From: VRUE01 sp035318745
GTDB taxonomy: Bacteria; Actinomycetota; Thermoleophilia; Solirubrobacterales; 70-9
Direction: 5' to 3'
NCBI GenBank assembly: GCA_035318745.1
Contig: DATHEA010000021.1
Coordinates: 1 to 64,000 of the forward strand
DNA: 64,000 nucleotides
Position 1 is the first letter of the stretch. Each line of letters starts with the position of its first letter. The notes beneath the pieces were generated by a model. The model ran no database searches. It worked only from the letters and a program-made list of their open reading frames with translations, and had not been told where the DNA came from. This document shows positions 24,526 to 32,094 of the stretch, in pieces. The position numbers were made by a program, and so were the translations under genes.

Positions 24526-26214
24526 GTGACGCGTCTCAGCCAGACCTTCCTGCCGACCCTGAAGGACCCACCTTCCGATGCGGAGGCCGTGTCGCACAAA
24601 CTGATGGTCAGGGCTGGGTTGATCCGCCAGTTGGGAGCCGGGCTGTGGACTTATCTGCCCGCCGGCTGGCGGGTGGTGCGCAAGGTCGAGGCGATCCTGC
24701 GGGAGGAGATGGAGTCGATCGGCTGCCAGGAGATGCTGATGCCCGTGCTGCAGCCGGCGGAGGCGTGGAAGAAGACCGGCCGCTACGCGATCGGCGAGTT
24801 GTTCAAGCTCGAAGACCGTAAGGGCGCCGAGATGGTCCTGGCGATGACGCATGAGGAGTGCGTCACCTCCCACGTCGCCCGCGAGGTGCGTTCCTACCGG
24901 GACCTGCCGCTGATGCTGTTCCACATCCAGACCAAGGAGCGCGACGAGGCCCGCCCGCGCGCCGGCGTCCTGCGCACGCGCGAGTTCGCGATGAAGGACG
25001 CCTACTCCTTCGATCGCGACGAGGAGGGGCTGGCACGCTCCTACGAGCTACAGAGCGAGGCCTACGGGCGGATCTTCGATCGCTGCGGGTTGCGCTGGCA
25101 CCGGGTCGAGTCCGACGTGGGGATGATGGGCGGCTCCGGCGCTCACGAGTACATGGCGCCCTGTCCAGCGGGCGAGAACGAAGTGGCGCTGGCCCCCGGC
25201 TACGCCGCCAACGTCGAGGTCGCCTCGGCAGAGCCGCAACCGGTCGAGCTGCCGGCAGCGATCGACGCCCCTGAGCGGGTTTCGACTCCCGGCCAAACCA
25301 CGATCGACATGGTCTCGGGCAGACTGGGACTGCCCGCCGGCGCTTTGATCAAGGCGATGCCCGTCGTCGTCGACGGCAAGGGCATGGCTCTGGTGCTCCT
25401 CCGCGGCAATCATCGTCTGAACGACATCAAGCTGCGCAATACGCTCGGTGCCGACTTCAGGCAGGCCACCGTCGAGGAGATCGAGGCAGGGTTAGGACCT
25501 CATGGATATATCGGGCCGGTCGGCGTCGATGTGCCGGTGCTCAAGGATGCTGCGATCCAAGGTGATGCCTTCGTCACCGGAGCCAATGAGCTCGATGTCC
25601 ATCTGCGCGGGGTACGTCCGGGGCGCGACTTCGAGTTCGAGGAGGTCGACGTGCGCACGGTCGAGGCGGGCGACATCGCCCCTGGCGGCGGCACGATCGA
25701 GATCGAGCCCGCGATTGAGATCGGCAACATCTTCCAGCTCGGCACCCGCTACTCGGAGCCGCTGGGGGCGAGCTACCTCGACGAGCGCGGAGTCGAGCGA
25801 CCTATCGTGATGGGCAGCTACGGGATCGGCCCGGCGCGAATCGTCGCCGCGGCGATCGAGCAGGGGGCCGACGAGCGCGGCATCGTCTGGCCCGCCGCCC
25901 TCGCTCCCTGGCAGGTGCAGCTCGTCTCCCTCGCCAAGGCCGGCGAGCCCGAGCGCGAGGCGGCCGACGAGCTCTACGCGGCGCTGTGCGAGGGCGGGGC
26001 GGAGGTCCTCTACGACGATCGCGACGCCGGCCCCGGGGAGAAGCTGACCGACGCGGAGCTGCTCGGCTGTCCGTTGCGGGTCGTCGTCGGGCGCCGCGGT
26101 CTCGCCAAGGGAGTGGTCGAGGCGAGCGAGCGGGCCAGTGGCGCCGAGCACGAGCTGCCGGTCGGCGAGGCCGGCGAGCGGGCAATCGCCCTGCTGCAAG
26201 GCGAGGATGCCTGA
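24526..26214 (+). CDS. proS: prolyl-tRNA synthetase
   Basis: Class II synthetase charging tRNA-Pro. The start RLSQTFLPTLKDPP is typical of the bacterial ProS type. Motif 2 is in FHIQTKERDEARPRAGVLRTREF and motif 3 in MGSYGIGPARIVAAAIEQ. The editing (INS/YbaK-like) domain is inserted at about 225-385. The C-terminal anticodon domain ends the 562-aa protein. Overlaps pgsA by 8 bases. Confidence 0.96.
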   Translation: MTRLSQTFLPTLKDPPSDAEAVSHKLMVRAGLIRQLGAGLWTYLPAGWRVVRKVEAILREEMESIGCQEMLMPVLQPAEAWKKTGRYAIGELFKLEDRKGAEMVLAMTHEECVTSHVAREVRSYRDLPLMLFHIQTKERDEARPRAGVLRTREFAMKDAYSFDRDEEGLARSYELQSEAYGRIFDRCGLRWHRVESDVGMMGGSGAHEYMAPCPAGENEVALAPGYAANVEVASAEPQPVELPAAIDAPERVSTPGQTTIDMVSGRLGLPAGALIKAMPVVVDGKGMALVLLRGNHRLNDIKLRNTLGADFRQATVEEIEAGLGPHGYIGPVGVDVPVLKDAAIQGDAFVTGANELDVHLRGVRPGRDFEFEEVDVRTVEAGDIAPGGGTIEIEPAIEIGNIFQLGTRYSEPLGASYLDERGVERPIVMGSYGIGPARIVAAAIEQGADERGIVWPAALAPWQVQLVSLAKAGEPEREAADELYAALCEGGAEVLYDDRDAGPGEKLTDAELLGCPLRVVVGRRGLAKGVVEASERASGAEHELPVGEAGERAIALLQGEDA

Positions 26215-26869
26215 CGCGGCCCCCTTCGGGCGTGGCCGCATCCGCCGACTCTTCGGCCTCGACCGCAGCGGCCCGCCGCCCAGGCAGACGCGGGAGGGCG
26301 AACCGCTCAATCCCTGGACGCTGCCCAACCTGGTCGGCTACCTGCGCTTGGCAGGGCTGCCGGTCTTCCTCTACCTCGCCTTCGAATCGGGCGACGGCCG
26401 CACTGTCGCCTCGGCGACGATCTTCTGGCTGATCGCCGCCGGCGACTACCTCGACGGCTTCCTCGCCCGGGTCACCGGCCAGTACAGCCGCCTGGGGGCG
26501 ATGCTCGACCCCCTGATCGACCGCCTCACGATCCTCTCCGGCGCGATCGTCTGCTGGCACTTCGAGCTGCTGCCACGCTGGGCGCTGGCTCTGCTTGTCC
26601 TGCGCGAGGTGGCGATGCTGCTGCTCGCCCAGTATGGGCTGCGTCACGGGGTCGAGATAGCGGTCAATTGGCCGGGTCGGATCTCCGTCTTTCCGATCAT
26701 GGGCGGCATCTTCTTCGCCCTCGTCTTCGCCGGCTGGGTGCCGGCATCGCTGCTGATCGTCGGCGTCGCCCTGGCGATCCTCGCCACCGTGCTCTACGCC
26801 CAGACGGGGGTCCGCACGGTCCGCGAACGTAAGAACACTACGGCGCAAGGTGCCACCCAGGATCCATAA
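26207..26869 (+). CDS. CDP-alcohol phosphatidyltransferase (PgsA-like)
   Basis: Integral membrane enzyme joining CDP-diacylglycerol to an alcohol, probably glycerol 3-phosphate. The family motif DG-x2-AR-x8-G-x3-D-x3-D appears as YLDGFLARVTGQYSRLGAMLDPLID. A 35-residue basic tail precedes about six helices. ATG 26207 overlaps proS. Its place before the FHA and MerR genes mirrors pgsA2 (Rv1822) of mycobacteria. The alcohol substrate cannot be fixed from sequence. Confidence 0.85.
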   Translation: MPDAAPFGRGRIRRLFGLDRSGPPPRQTREGEPLNPWTLPNLVGYLRLAGLPVFLYLAFESGDGRTVASATIFWLIAAGDYLDGFLARVTGQYSRLGAMLDPLIDRLTILSGAIVCWHFELLPRWALALLVLREVAMLLLAQYGLRHGVEIAVNWPGRISVFPIMGGIFFALVFAGWVPASLLIVGVALAILATVLYAQTGVRTVRERKNTTAQGATQDP

Positions 26870-26871
26870 CC

Positions 26872-26888
26872 TTCAACCTAGAGTTGAA
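26872..26888. promoter_or_regulatory. palindromic operator candidate
   Basis: TTCAAC-CTAGA-GTTGAA is a perfect 6-5-6 inverted repeat whose right half overlaps the -35 box (TTGAAC) of the next promoter, suggesting repression or activation by a dimeric regulator. The MerR protein encoded three genes on is one candidate. Confidence 0.4.
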
Positions 26889-26911
26889 CCTTCGGCTGAG
26901 CGACCTATAAT
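26884..26911 (+). promoter_or_regulatory. SigA-type promoter of the RsiG-like/FHA/MerR operon
   Basis: TTGAAC (26884-26889), a 16-base spacer and a consensus TATAAT (26906-26911) form the best housekeeping promoter in the window. A leader of about 40 bases with AAGGAG (26951-26956) leads to the first gene. Confidence 0.65.
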
Positions 26912-26960
26912 TGGCCCCCTGTGGCCAACGGAGGCGAAGGTCTCCCAATCAAGGAGCAAG

Positions 26961-27227
26961 ATGGAGGACACCTTTCCCGATCTCGGTTCGCTCACCGATG
27001 AAGAGCTGAAGGACCTGATCGACAACCTCACCACCGAGGAGAACGAGATCTCCTACAAGCGCCGGGTTCTGCACGGCAAGATCGACATCCTGCGTGCCGA
27101 GCTGGTCAACCGGCTGCGCCACAAGCACGAAAGCGGGGACTCGCTGATCTCTGGCGACGACGTCGCTCAGCTGACCGACATCCTCGCCGGCAAGGCGCAC
27201 CCACCCGAGGACGACGCGGCCGCCTGA
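26961..27227 (+). CDS. RsiG-like small coiled-coil protein, possible c-di-GMP-dependent anti-sigma factor
   Basis: An 88-aa helical protein. Residues 27-42 read E-x3-S-x2-R-x3-H-x3-D (Glu27, Ser31, Arg34, His38, Asp42), close to the E-x3-S-x2-R-x3-Q-x3-D c-di-GMP-binding signature of the anti-sigma factor RsiG from Streptomyces and Rubrobacter. His replaces the Gln. The flanking sequence LTDEELKDLIDNLT and IDILRAELVNRLR also resembles that family. There is one motif copy, as expected for a homodimeric form. It leads an operon with an FHA protein and a MerR regulator. Function is inferred from the motif only; it could be a structural paralogue that has lost nucleotide binding. Confidence 0.6.
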   Translation: MEDTFPDLGSLTDEELKDLIDNLTTEENEISYKRRVLHGKIDILRAELVNRLRHKHESGDSLISGDDVAQLTDILAGKAHPPEDDAAA

Positions 27228-27243
27228 GGCTGGAGCAGATCCG

Positions 27244-27717
27244 ATGGCCATCCACTGTCCGGAGTGCGGTTTCGTCAACCCCGAGGGCGCCAACTACTGC
27301 CAGAAGTGCGGTGCCTATCTCGGCGGGCCCAAAGACGGCGAGGACGAACCGACGACGATGACCTACACCGTCGACGACACCGGCGAGATGCAGCCGATCG
27401 ACATCGACGAGGTCCTCGAGGAGAGCGGCGCGGCGCTGGTCATCCGCTCCGGCGGCGGCCGGGCGGGGGAGAGCTTCACCGTGACCGACGACCGGGTCAG
27501 CATCGGCCGTAGCCCCGACGCCGGCGTCTTCCTCGACGACGTCACCGTCTCCCGTAACCACGCCCTGCTGGTGCGCCGTCGCGATGGCTTCTACATCGAT
27601 GACCTCGGCTCGCTCAACGGAACCTACGTCAACAGGCGCCGGATCGAGTCCCACCGCCTTGCCGACGGCGACGAGATCCAGGTCGGCAAGTACAAGCTGA
27701 GCTACCTGGAGAAGTAG
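27244..27717 (+). CDS. zinc-ribbon FHA-domain protein, GarA homologue
   Basis: Residues 1-25 form a zinc ribbon (Cys5, Cys8, Cys19, Cys22). A linker contains a Thr-Thr pair (37-38, EPTTMTY) at the place of the phosphorylated ETTS motif of mycobacterial GarA. The FHA domain (about 63-155) has SIGRSPD, DDVTVSRNH and DLGSLNGTYVNRR, closely matching GarA. GarA binds and regulates 2-oxoglutarate-consuming enzymes and is switched by Ser/Thr kinases. Here the zinc ribbon is extra. Synteny with pgsA and MerR also matches mycobacteria. Confidence 0.85.
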   Translation: MAIHCPECGFVNPEGANYCQKCGAYLGGPKDGEDEPTTMTYTVDDTGEMQPIDIDEVLEESGAALVIRSGGGRAGESFTVTDDRVSIGRSPDAGVFLDDVTVSRNHALLVRRRDGFYIDDLGSLNGTYVNRRRIESHRLADGDEIQVGKYKLSYLEK

Positions 27718-27726
27718 GGAGCCCCC

Positions 27727-28470
27727 GTGGCAGTATCCGAGCAGCAGGTTCGCCAGCGCGACTCGCGGCCTCGCAAGGCGCTGACGATCGGTGCCGTCTG
27801 CAAGATCCTCGAGAACGAGTTCGACGAGATCTCGATCTCCAAGATCCGCTATCTCGAGGATCAGAAGCTGCTGACCCCGCGCCGTACGCAAGGCGGCTAC
27901 CGCCTGTACAGCCAGTCCGACGTCGAGCGCCTGCGCACGATCCTGCGCCTGCAGCGCGACGAGTTCCTGCCGCTGCGGGTCATCCGCCAGGAGCTCGCCG
28001 CCGGTGGCGACATCGACCTCGGTGCGGGCAGCGGCGACCGCCGTCCGGCGGCGGGCGCGGTGCGGCGGGCGATCCTGGTCAACACCTCGAGCGCCTACCT
28101 GACGCTGGAGGAGGTGATCGAGGAGACGGGCGCCCGCTCCGAGCTGATCGCCGAGCTGGAGAACTTCGGCATCGTCCAGCCCGAGAAACGCGACGGCAAA
28201 GCCGTCTACGACGAGACCGATCGCGAGATCGTCCGCGCCGCCAACGAGCTCTCCCGGGTCGGCGTCGGCGCCCGCAACCTGCGCGTCTTCCGCTCCTCCG
28301 CCGATCGCGAGGCCAACCTGCTGGAAGCCCTCCTCGGGCCGTCGCTGCGTTCGCGCAATCCCGAGCGGCGCAAGGAGGCCCTGGAGAGCCTGGAGAGCCT
28401 GGCGGCGACCGTCAGCCACCTCAAGCACCTGCTGCTGGTCCGAGATCTCCGGCGCCTCGCCGGAGACTGA
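27727..28470 (+). CDS. MerR-family regulator, FtsR (Rv1828) type
   Basis: A 247-aa DNA-binding protein. The winged helix-turn-helix (about 18-90) begins LTIGAVCKILENEF and includes SKIRYLEDQKLLTPRRT and YRLYSQSDVERL. The C-terminal half is a second helical domain as in Rv1828 and corynebacterial FtsR, regulators tied to ftsZ expression and growth. No metal-binding cysteines are seen. GTG 27727 is 9 bases after the FHA gene stop. Assignment to the FtsR group rests on domain layout and gene order. Confidence 0.82.
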   Translation: MAVSEQQVRQRDSRPRKALTIGAVCKILENEFDEISISKIRYLEDQKLLTPRRTQGGYRLYSQSDVERLRTILRLQRDEFLPLRVIRQELAAGGDIDLGAGSGDRRPAAGAVRRAILVNTSSAYLTLEEVIEETGARSELIAELENFGIVQPEKRDGKAVYDETDREIVRAANELSRVGVGARNLRVFRSSADREANLLEALLGPSLRSRNPERRKEALESLESLAATVSHLKHLLLVRDLRRLAGD

Positions 28471-28482
28471 GCGGTCGGCCCG

Positions 28483-28944
28483 GTGCCCCGCGTGACCCGC
28501 CGGCGGACCATCGCCGCCCCGGCCGAGGAGGTCTGGGAGCTGATCTCCGACCCATACAGCCTGCCGCGTTGGTGGCCGCGGACGAGCCGCGTCGAGAGCG
28601 TCGACCGCAAGCCCGACGGTAAGCGCAGCCAGTGGACCAAGGTCCTGGAGACGGCTGAAGGGCGCGGGGTCCGCGCCGACTACCGCTGTCTCAGCTCGGC
28701 CGAGGGCGAGCGCTACGTCTGGGAGCAGCAGCTCGCCGGCAGTCCCTTCGAACGGCATCTGCGCAGCTCGGTGGTCGAGATCGGGTTGCGGAGCGACGAG
28801 GATGGCACCGTGGTCAGCCTCACCTCCGACCAGAAGCTGCGCGGAATGTCGCGGCTGGGCTCGCCGATGATGCGCGGTGGCCAGGGCAAGATCCTCGACC
28901 AGGCGCTCGACGGGCTCGAAACCGCGCTTGGAGGCTCGCCGTGA
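28483..28944 (+). CDS. SRPBCC-domain (START/polyketide cyclase-like) protein
   Basis: 153 aa with the helix-grip fold pattern: RRRTIAAPAEEVWELISDPYSLPRWWPRTSRVE at the N-terminus and a long C-terminal helix. Such proteins bind hydrophobic ligands in a cavity; the ligand here is unknown. GTG 28483 lies 12 bases after the MerR gene. Repeat D1 begins 8 bases after its stop. Confidence 0.8.
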   Translation: MPRVTRRRTIAAPAEEVWELISDPYSLPRWWPRTSRVESVDRKPDGKRSQWTKVLETAEGRGVRADYRCLSSAEGERYVWEQQLAGSPFERHLRSSVVEIGLRSDEDGTVVSLTSDQKLRGMSRLGSPMMRGGQGKILDQALDGLETALGGSP

Positions 28945-28952
28945 AGTCCGTG

Positions 28953-29066
28953 AGGCGTATCCCGATAGGGGTTTCACTTAACTTTTTCGGTGGATCGCCT
29001 TGTCGCTGGCGCCCGGGACCGTCAGCGAAAAAGTACAAGACGTTTCACCCCTATCGGGATACGCCT
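28953..29066. repeat. palindromic repeat family D, copy D1
   Basis: Arms 28953-28972 and 29047-29066 are perfectly complementary (20 bp). Inside them ACTTTTTCG (28981-28989) pairs with CGAAAAAGT (29026-29034). The inner parts TTTCACTTAACTTTTTCGG and CGAAAAAGTACAAGACG recur in copy D2 at 57551-57660 on the other strand, but the arms are different in sequence. Confidence 0.88.
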
Positions 29067-30697
29067 TGATCGAACCGCGTCGAGACTCGAAGTGGTGGGG
29101 TTGGGGCGATCCAGCTGTCGCGCCAGAGCTGGACAGCGAGGCGCTGGGGGTGCTGCGTGAGCGGGTGGGGGAGCTGGAGCCTTGGCCGCTGGCGGTGGAG
29201 TTGGAGCGGTTCGAGCTGCCCGAGGCCGAGTCGCTGCCACAGGACTTGATCGAGGCCGTGGGTGAGGCGAACGTCTTCACTGGGACCGAGGACCGGGTGC
29301 GGCATGCGACCGGGTGCGGCTATACCGACCTGGCGAAGCTGCGGGGCGGGCGGTTGGAGGCGGCTCCCGACGCCGTCCTCCTGCCAGCCGATGTCGAGGC
29401 GGTGCGGCGCGTGCTGGAGATCTGCGCCACCGAGGGCATCGCCGTGGTGCCGTACGGCGGCGGCACCAGCGTCGTGGGGGGAGTTTCGCCGCTGCGTGGC
29501 TCGCACGGGCGGCTGATCAGCCTCGACCTGGCTTGCCTGCGTGATGTCGAAGTCGATCGACGCTCGCTCACTGCCCGCCTCGGCGCCGGCCTGCGCGGGC
29601 CCGAGGCAGAAGCAGCGCTCCACGCCGAGGGTGTCGTCCTCGGCCACTTCCCACAGTCCTTCGAGTACGCGACGATTGGCGGTTTCGCGGCCACCCGTTC
29701 CGCCGGCCAGGCTTCCAGCGGCTACGGGCGCTTCGACTCTCTGGTCAGCGCGGTGCGCCTGATCGCTCCGGCCGGGGATCTGCGCACGCTGGAGACTCCC
29801 CACACCGCCGCCGGCCCGGCGCTGCGCGAGGTCGTGGTCGGCTCGGAGGGGACCTTTGGGGTGATTCCAGACGTCACGGTGCGCGTGCGCCCGCTGCCGA
29901 GCGTGCGGCGCTACGAGGCCTGGATCGCCGAGAGCTTCGAGGCGGGAGCGGAGGTCGTGCGGACGCTTGCGCAGGGACCGGGACTTCCCGACGTGATCCG
30001 CGTCTCCGACGAGGAGGAGACCGAGGTCTCGCTGGCGCTTTCCGGTCCGCGCGGGGTCACCGGAACCCTCTTCGGTGGCTATCTCGGCCTGCGCCGCAAG
30101 CGCGGCGGCTGCCTGATCGTCGTCGGCTTCGAGGGAGACGAGGAGTCGGTCGCCCGCCGCCGCGCCCTCGCTGTGCGGGCCCTGCGCCGCGGTGGCGCCG
30201 CCTATCTCGGCCAGGGGGCGGGCCGCTCCTGGGAGCGCGGGCGCTACCAGGGCCCCTACCTGCGAGACACGCTGATGGGCATGGGGGCGATGGTGGAGAC
30301 GCTCGAGACCTCCCATACCTGGTCGCGGCTGCACGAGCTGCACGCGGCTGTCACGAGCGCGATCCGCGGCGCGCTCGCCGCCCAGGGCACGCCGGGGCTG
30401 GCCTTCTGCCATCTCTCGCACGCCTACGCCGACGGCGCATCGCTCTACTTCACCTTCATCTCACGCTCCCGGCGGGGCGATGAGATCGAGCAGTGGCAGG
30501 CGGTCAAGCGCGCCGCCTCGGAGGCGATCGTCGCCAGCGGCGGAACGATCACCCACCATCACGCCGTCGGCCGCGACCATGCCCCCTACATGGAGGCTGA
30601 GGTGGGGGAGACGGGAATCGAGGTCCTGCGCGCGGTGAAGGAGCAGCTGGATCCGGCCGGGATCATGAACCCGGGAAAGACGATCCCGGCGAACTAG
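29066..30697 (+). CDS. FAD-binding oxidase, alkyldihydroxyacetonephosphate synthase-like
   Basis: VAO-type flavoenzyme related to AGPS, which forms the ether bond of ether lipids; bacterial members often have unknown substrates. Motifs are the KWWGWGDP start, the FAD loop VVPYGGGTSVVGGV, HFPQSFEYATIGGF, RSAGQASSGYGRFD and the active-site His cluster in THHHAVGRDHAPY. TTG 29066 just before the KWWGWG motif is preferred; an in-frame TTG at 29000 would translate half of repeat D1. That gives 543 aa. The start is thus uncertain. It ends tail-to-tail with the next gene (4-base overlap). Confidence 0.82.
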   Translation: MIEPRRDSKWWGWGDPAVAPELDSEALGVLRERVGELEPWPLAVELERFELPEAESLPQDLIEAVGEANVFTGTEDRVRHATGCGYTDLAKLRGGRLEAAPDAVLLPADVEAVRRVLEICATEGIAVVPYGGGTSVVGGVSPLRGSHGRLISLDLACLRDVEVDRRSLTARLGAGLRGPEAEAALHAEGVVLGHFPQSFEYATIGGFAATRSAGQASSGYGRFDSLVSAVRLIAPAGDLRTLETPHTAAGPALREVVVGSEGTFGVIPDVTVRVRPLPSVRRYEAWIAESFEAGAEVVRTLAQGPGLPDVIRVSDEEETEVSLALSGPRGVTGTLFGGYLGLRRKRGGCLIVVGFEGDEESVARRRALAVRALRRGGAAYLGQGAGRSWERGRYQGPYLRDTLMGMGAMVETLETSHTWSRLHELHAAVTSAIRGALAAQGTPGLAFCHLSHAYADGASLYFTFISRSRRGDEIEQWQAVKRAASEAIVASGGTITHHHAVGRDHAPYMEAEVGETGIEVLRAVKEQLDPAGIMNPGKTIPAN

Positions 30698-31620
30698 CCG
30701 CCTTCGCTTGCGCTTTCGCCTTTGGCGATGGGTCCGGTGATTTCGCCCGTGAGGACGGTTTCGCCCGTGTAGCGGGGGAGTGATTTGTTCTTCTTCGCCT
30801 GCGCGACCCCCTGCTGGTAGGCCGCGTCCTCGGTGCGGGAGACGTAGATCTGGTCGAAGGCGCCGCCGGCGACGTAGGCGAGCAGTTCGGCCGGGATCGA
30901 GAAGCGCGCGCCGAGGCGGCCGGATTCGTCGACGGAGACACTGCCGACCCGCAGCGAAAGTTTCGGCGAGCGATAGAGCCAGACGATGTAGGACTGGCCT
31001 TTGCCGGTCGGCTGAAGCCCTTCGCCGGTTACCTGCAGGACGATTTCTTCCTTGCCGAGCCGGCCGAAAATGGCCCGGCCGCTCGCGTCGCTGCCGTCGG
31101 CGGGTTCGAGCACCGCCTGCGTCAGTTTGCCGCTTTCGGCTGCAGCAGGTTCAGCGCCGCTTCCGGACGCTTCGGAGGGACTGGAACCGGAGTCGGAGTC
31201 GCCGCTGAAGATGGCAATTGCAGCCAGGACGACGGCGACGATCGCGAGTGCGCCGCCGGTCAGCAGGACGAGGCGGCGCCGCTCGGCGGGAAGCGTGGGT
31301 CGCGACGGACGGCTCGTCGGCTTCTTGACTCGCGGCTTCGGCTCGGCGGGAGAGGGCGGCGATGGTGGCGCAGGAGGCTGGGGTGCCTCTTTGGCCTCTG
31401 GGGTCGGCACCGGCTCTGCGGGCTCCTCCACCTTGGCCGGCGGCGGAGGCGGCAGGGGCGGAGGCGTCTCGCCCGCGGCCTGCATCTCCGCGAGGGCATC
31501 CTTCACTTCAAGCCGCACCTGCTCGACGCTGAGGCCCTTCAGCGCCGCGATGTCCTCGTAGCCCTCCTCTCGCTGTGCGAGCAGGCGCAGCAGGGCTCTC
31601 TGGTCGTCGCTCAGTCCCAT
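30694..31620 (-). CDS. HTH - transmembrane - RskA-like extracellular domain protein
   Basis: 308 aa in four parts. Residues 1-48 resemble a sigma region-4 type helix-turn-helix (EEGYEDIAALKGLSVEQVRLEV). Residues 50-110 are Pro-rich linker. Residues 117-138 are one transmembrane helix. Residues 163-295 resemble the outer domain of anti-sigma-K factors (GKGQSYIVWLY, GARFSIPAELLAY, FDQIYVSRTED). This looks like a one-piece membrane signalling protein with a cytoplasmic DNA- or polymerase-binding head. No partner sigma gene is nearby. Function is inference. Confidence 0.6.
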   Translation of the reverse strand: MGLSDDQRALLRLLAQREEGYEDIAALKGLSVEQVRLEVKDALAEMQAAGETPPPLPPPPPAKVEEPAEPVPTPEAKEAPQPPAPPSPPSPAEPKPRVKKPTSRPSRPTLPAERRRLVLLTGGALAIVAVVLAAIAIFSGDSDSGSSPSEASGSGAEPAAAESGKLTQAVLEPADGSDASGRAIFGRLGKEEIVLQVTGEGLQPTGKGQSYIVWLYRSPKLSLRVGSVSVDESGRLGARFSIPAELLAYVAGGAFDQIYVSRTEDAAYQQGVAQAKKNKSLPRYTGETVLTGEITGPIAKGESASEGG

Positions 31621-31630
31621 CCCGGCGGGA

Positions 31631-31636
31631 AGACTA
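31631..31636 (-). promoter_or_regulatory. -10 box for the HTH-TM protein gene
   Basis: TAGTCT on the minus strand ends 11 bases before the ATG at 31620, slightly further than at other leaderless units. Confidence 0.3.
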
Positions 31637-31669
31637 TGGGACGCTCTTTAAGGCCACATGTAGACGAGA

Positions 31670-31675
31670 TAGGGT
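31670..31675 (+). promoter_or_regulatory. -10 box for the PaaI-like thioesterase gene (leaderless)
   Basis: TAGGGT ends 9 bases before ATG 31684 and supports that start over the in-frame ATG 31636. Confidence 0.4.
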
Positions 31676-31683
31676 CCGCGCCG

Positions 31684-32094
31684 ATGGCGGACGACCCCCG
31701 CGGGCTCCTTTCCCACTTCGATGCCCTGATCGGGACCGAGTGGCTCGACGACGACCCCGAGCGGGCCCGAGCGCGAGTTCCGATTCGCGACGACCTGCGC
31801 CAGCCGGTCGGACTGATGCACGGTGGGGTGATGTCGAGCTTGATCGAGAGCGTCTGCTCGCGCGCCACCGCGCTTGTCGTCATCGACAACGGCATGGCGG
31901 CGATGGGACAGTCGATCAGCGTCAGCTTCATCCGCCCGATCACGGCCGGCCACGCCGAAGTCAAGGCGCAGGCCCGCCACCGCGGCCGCACCACCTGGGT
32001 CTGGGACGCCGAAGTGGTCGACGCAGAGGGCAAGCTCTGCGCACTCGCCCAAATGACGATCGCGGTAAGGCCTACCCCCCAAAGCGGTTCGTGA
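31684..32094 (+). CDS. PaaI-family hotdog-fold thioesterase
   Basis: Predicted acyl-CoA thioesterase of 136 aa. The hotdog signature is PVGLMHGGVMSSLIESV (the HGG-x-x turn and a catalytic acid on the long helix), followed by SVSFIRPITAGHAEVKAQ and CALAQMTIAV. The substrate is unknown. Its 3' end overlaps the convergent nadE by 23 bases. Confidence 0.85.
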   Translation: MADDPRGLLSHFDALIGTEWLDDDPERARARVPIRDDLRQPVGLMHGGVMSSLIESVCSRATALVVIDNGMAAMGQSISVSFIRPITAGHAEVKAQARHRGRTTWVWDAEVVDAEGKLCALAQMTIAVRPTPQSGS

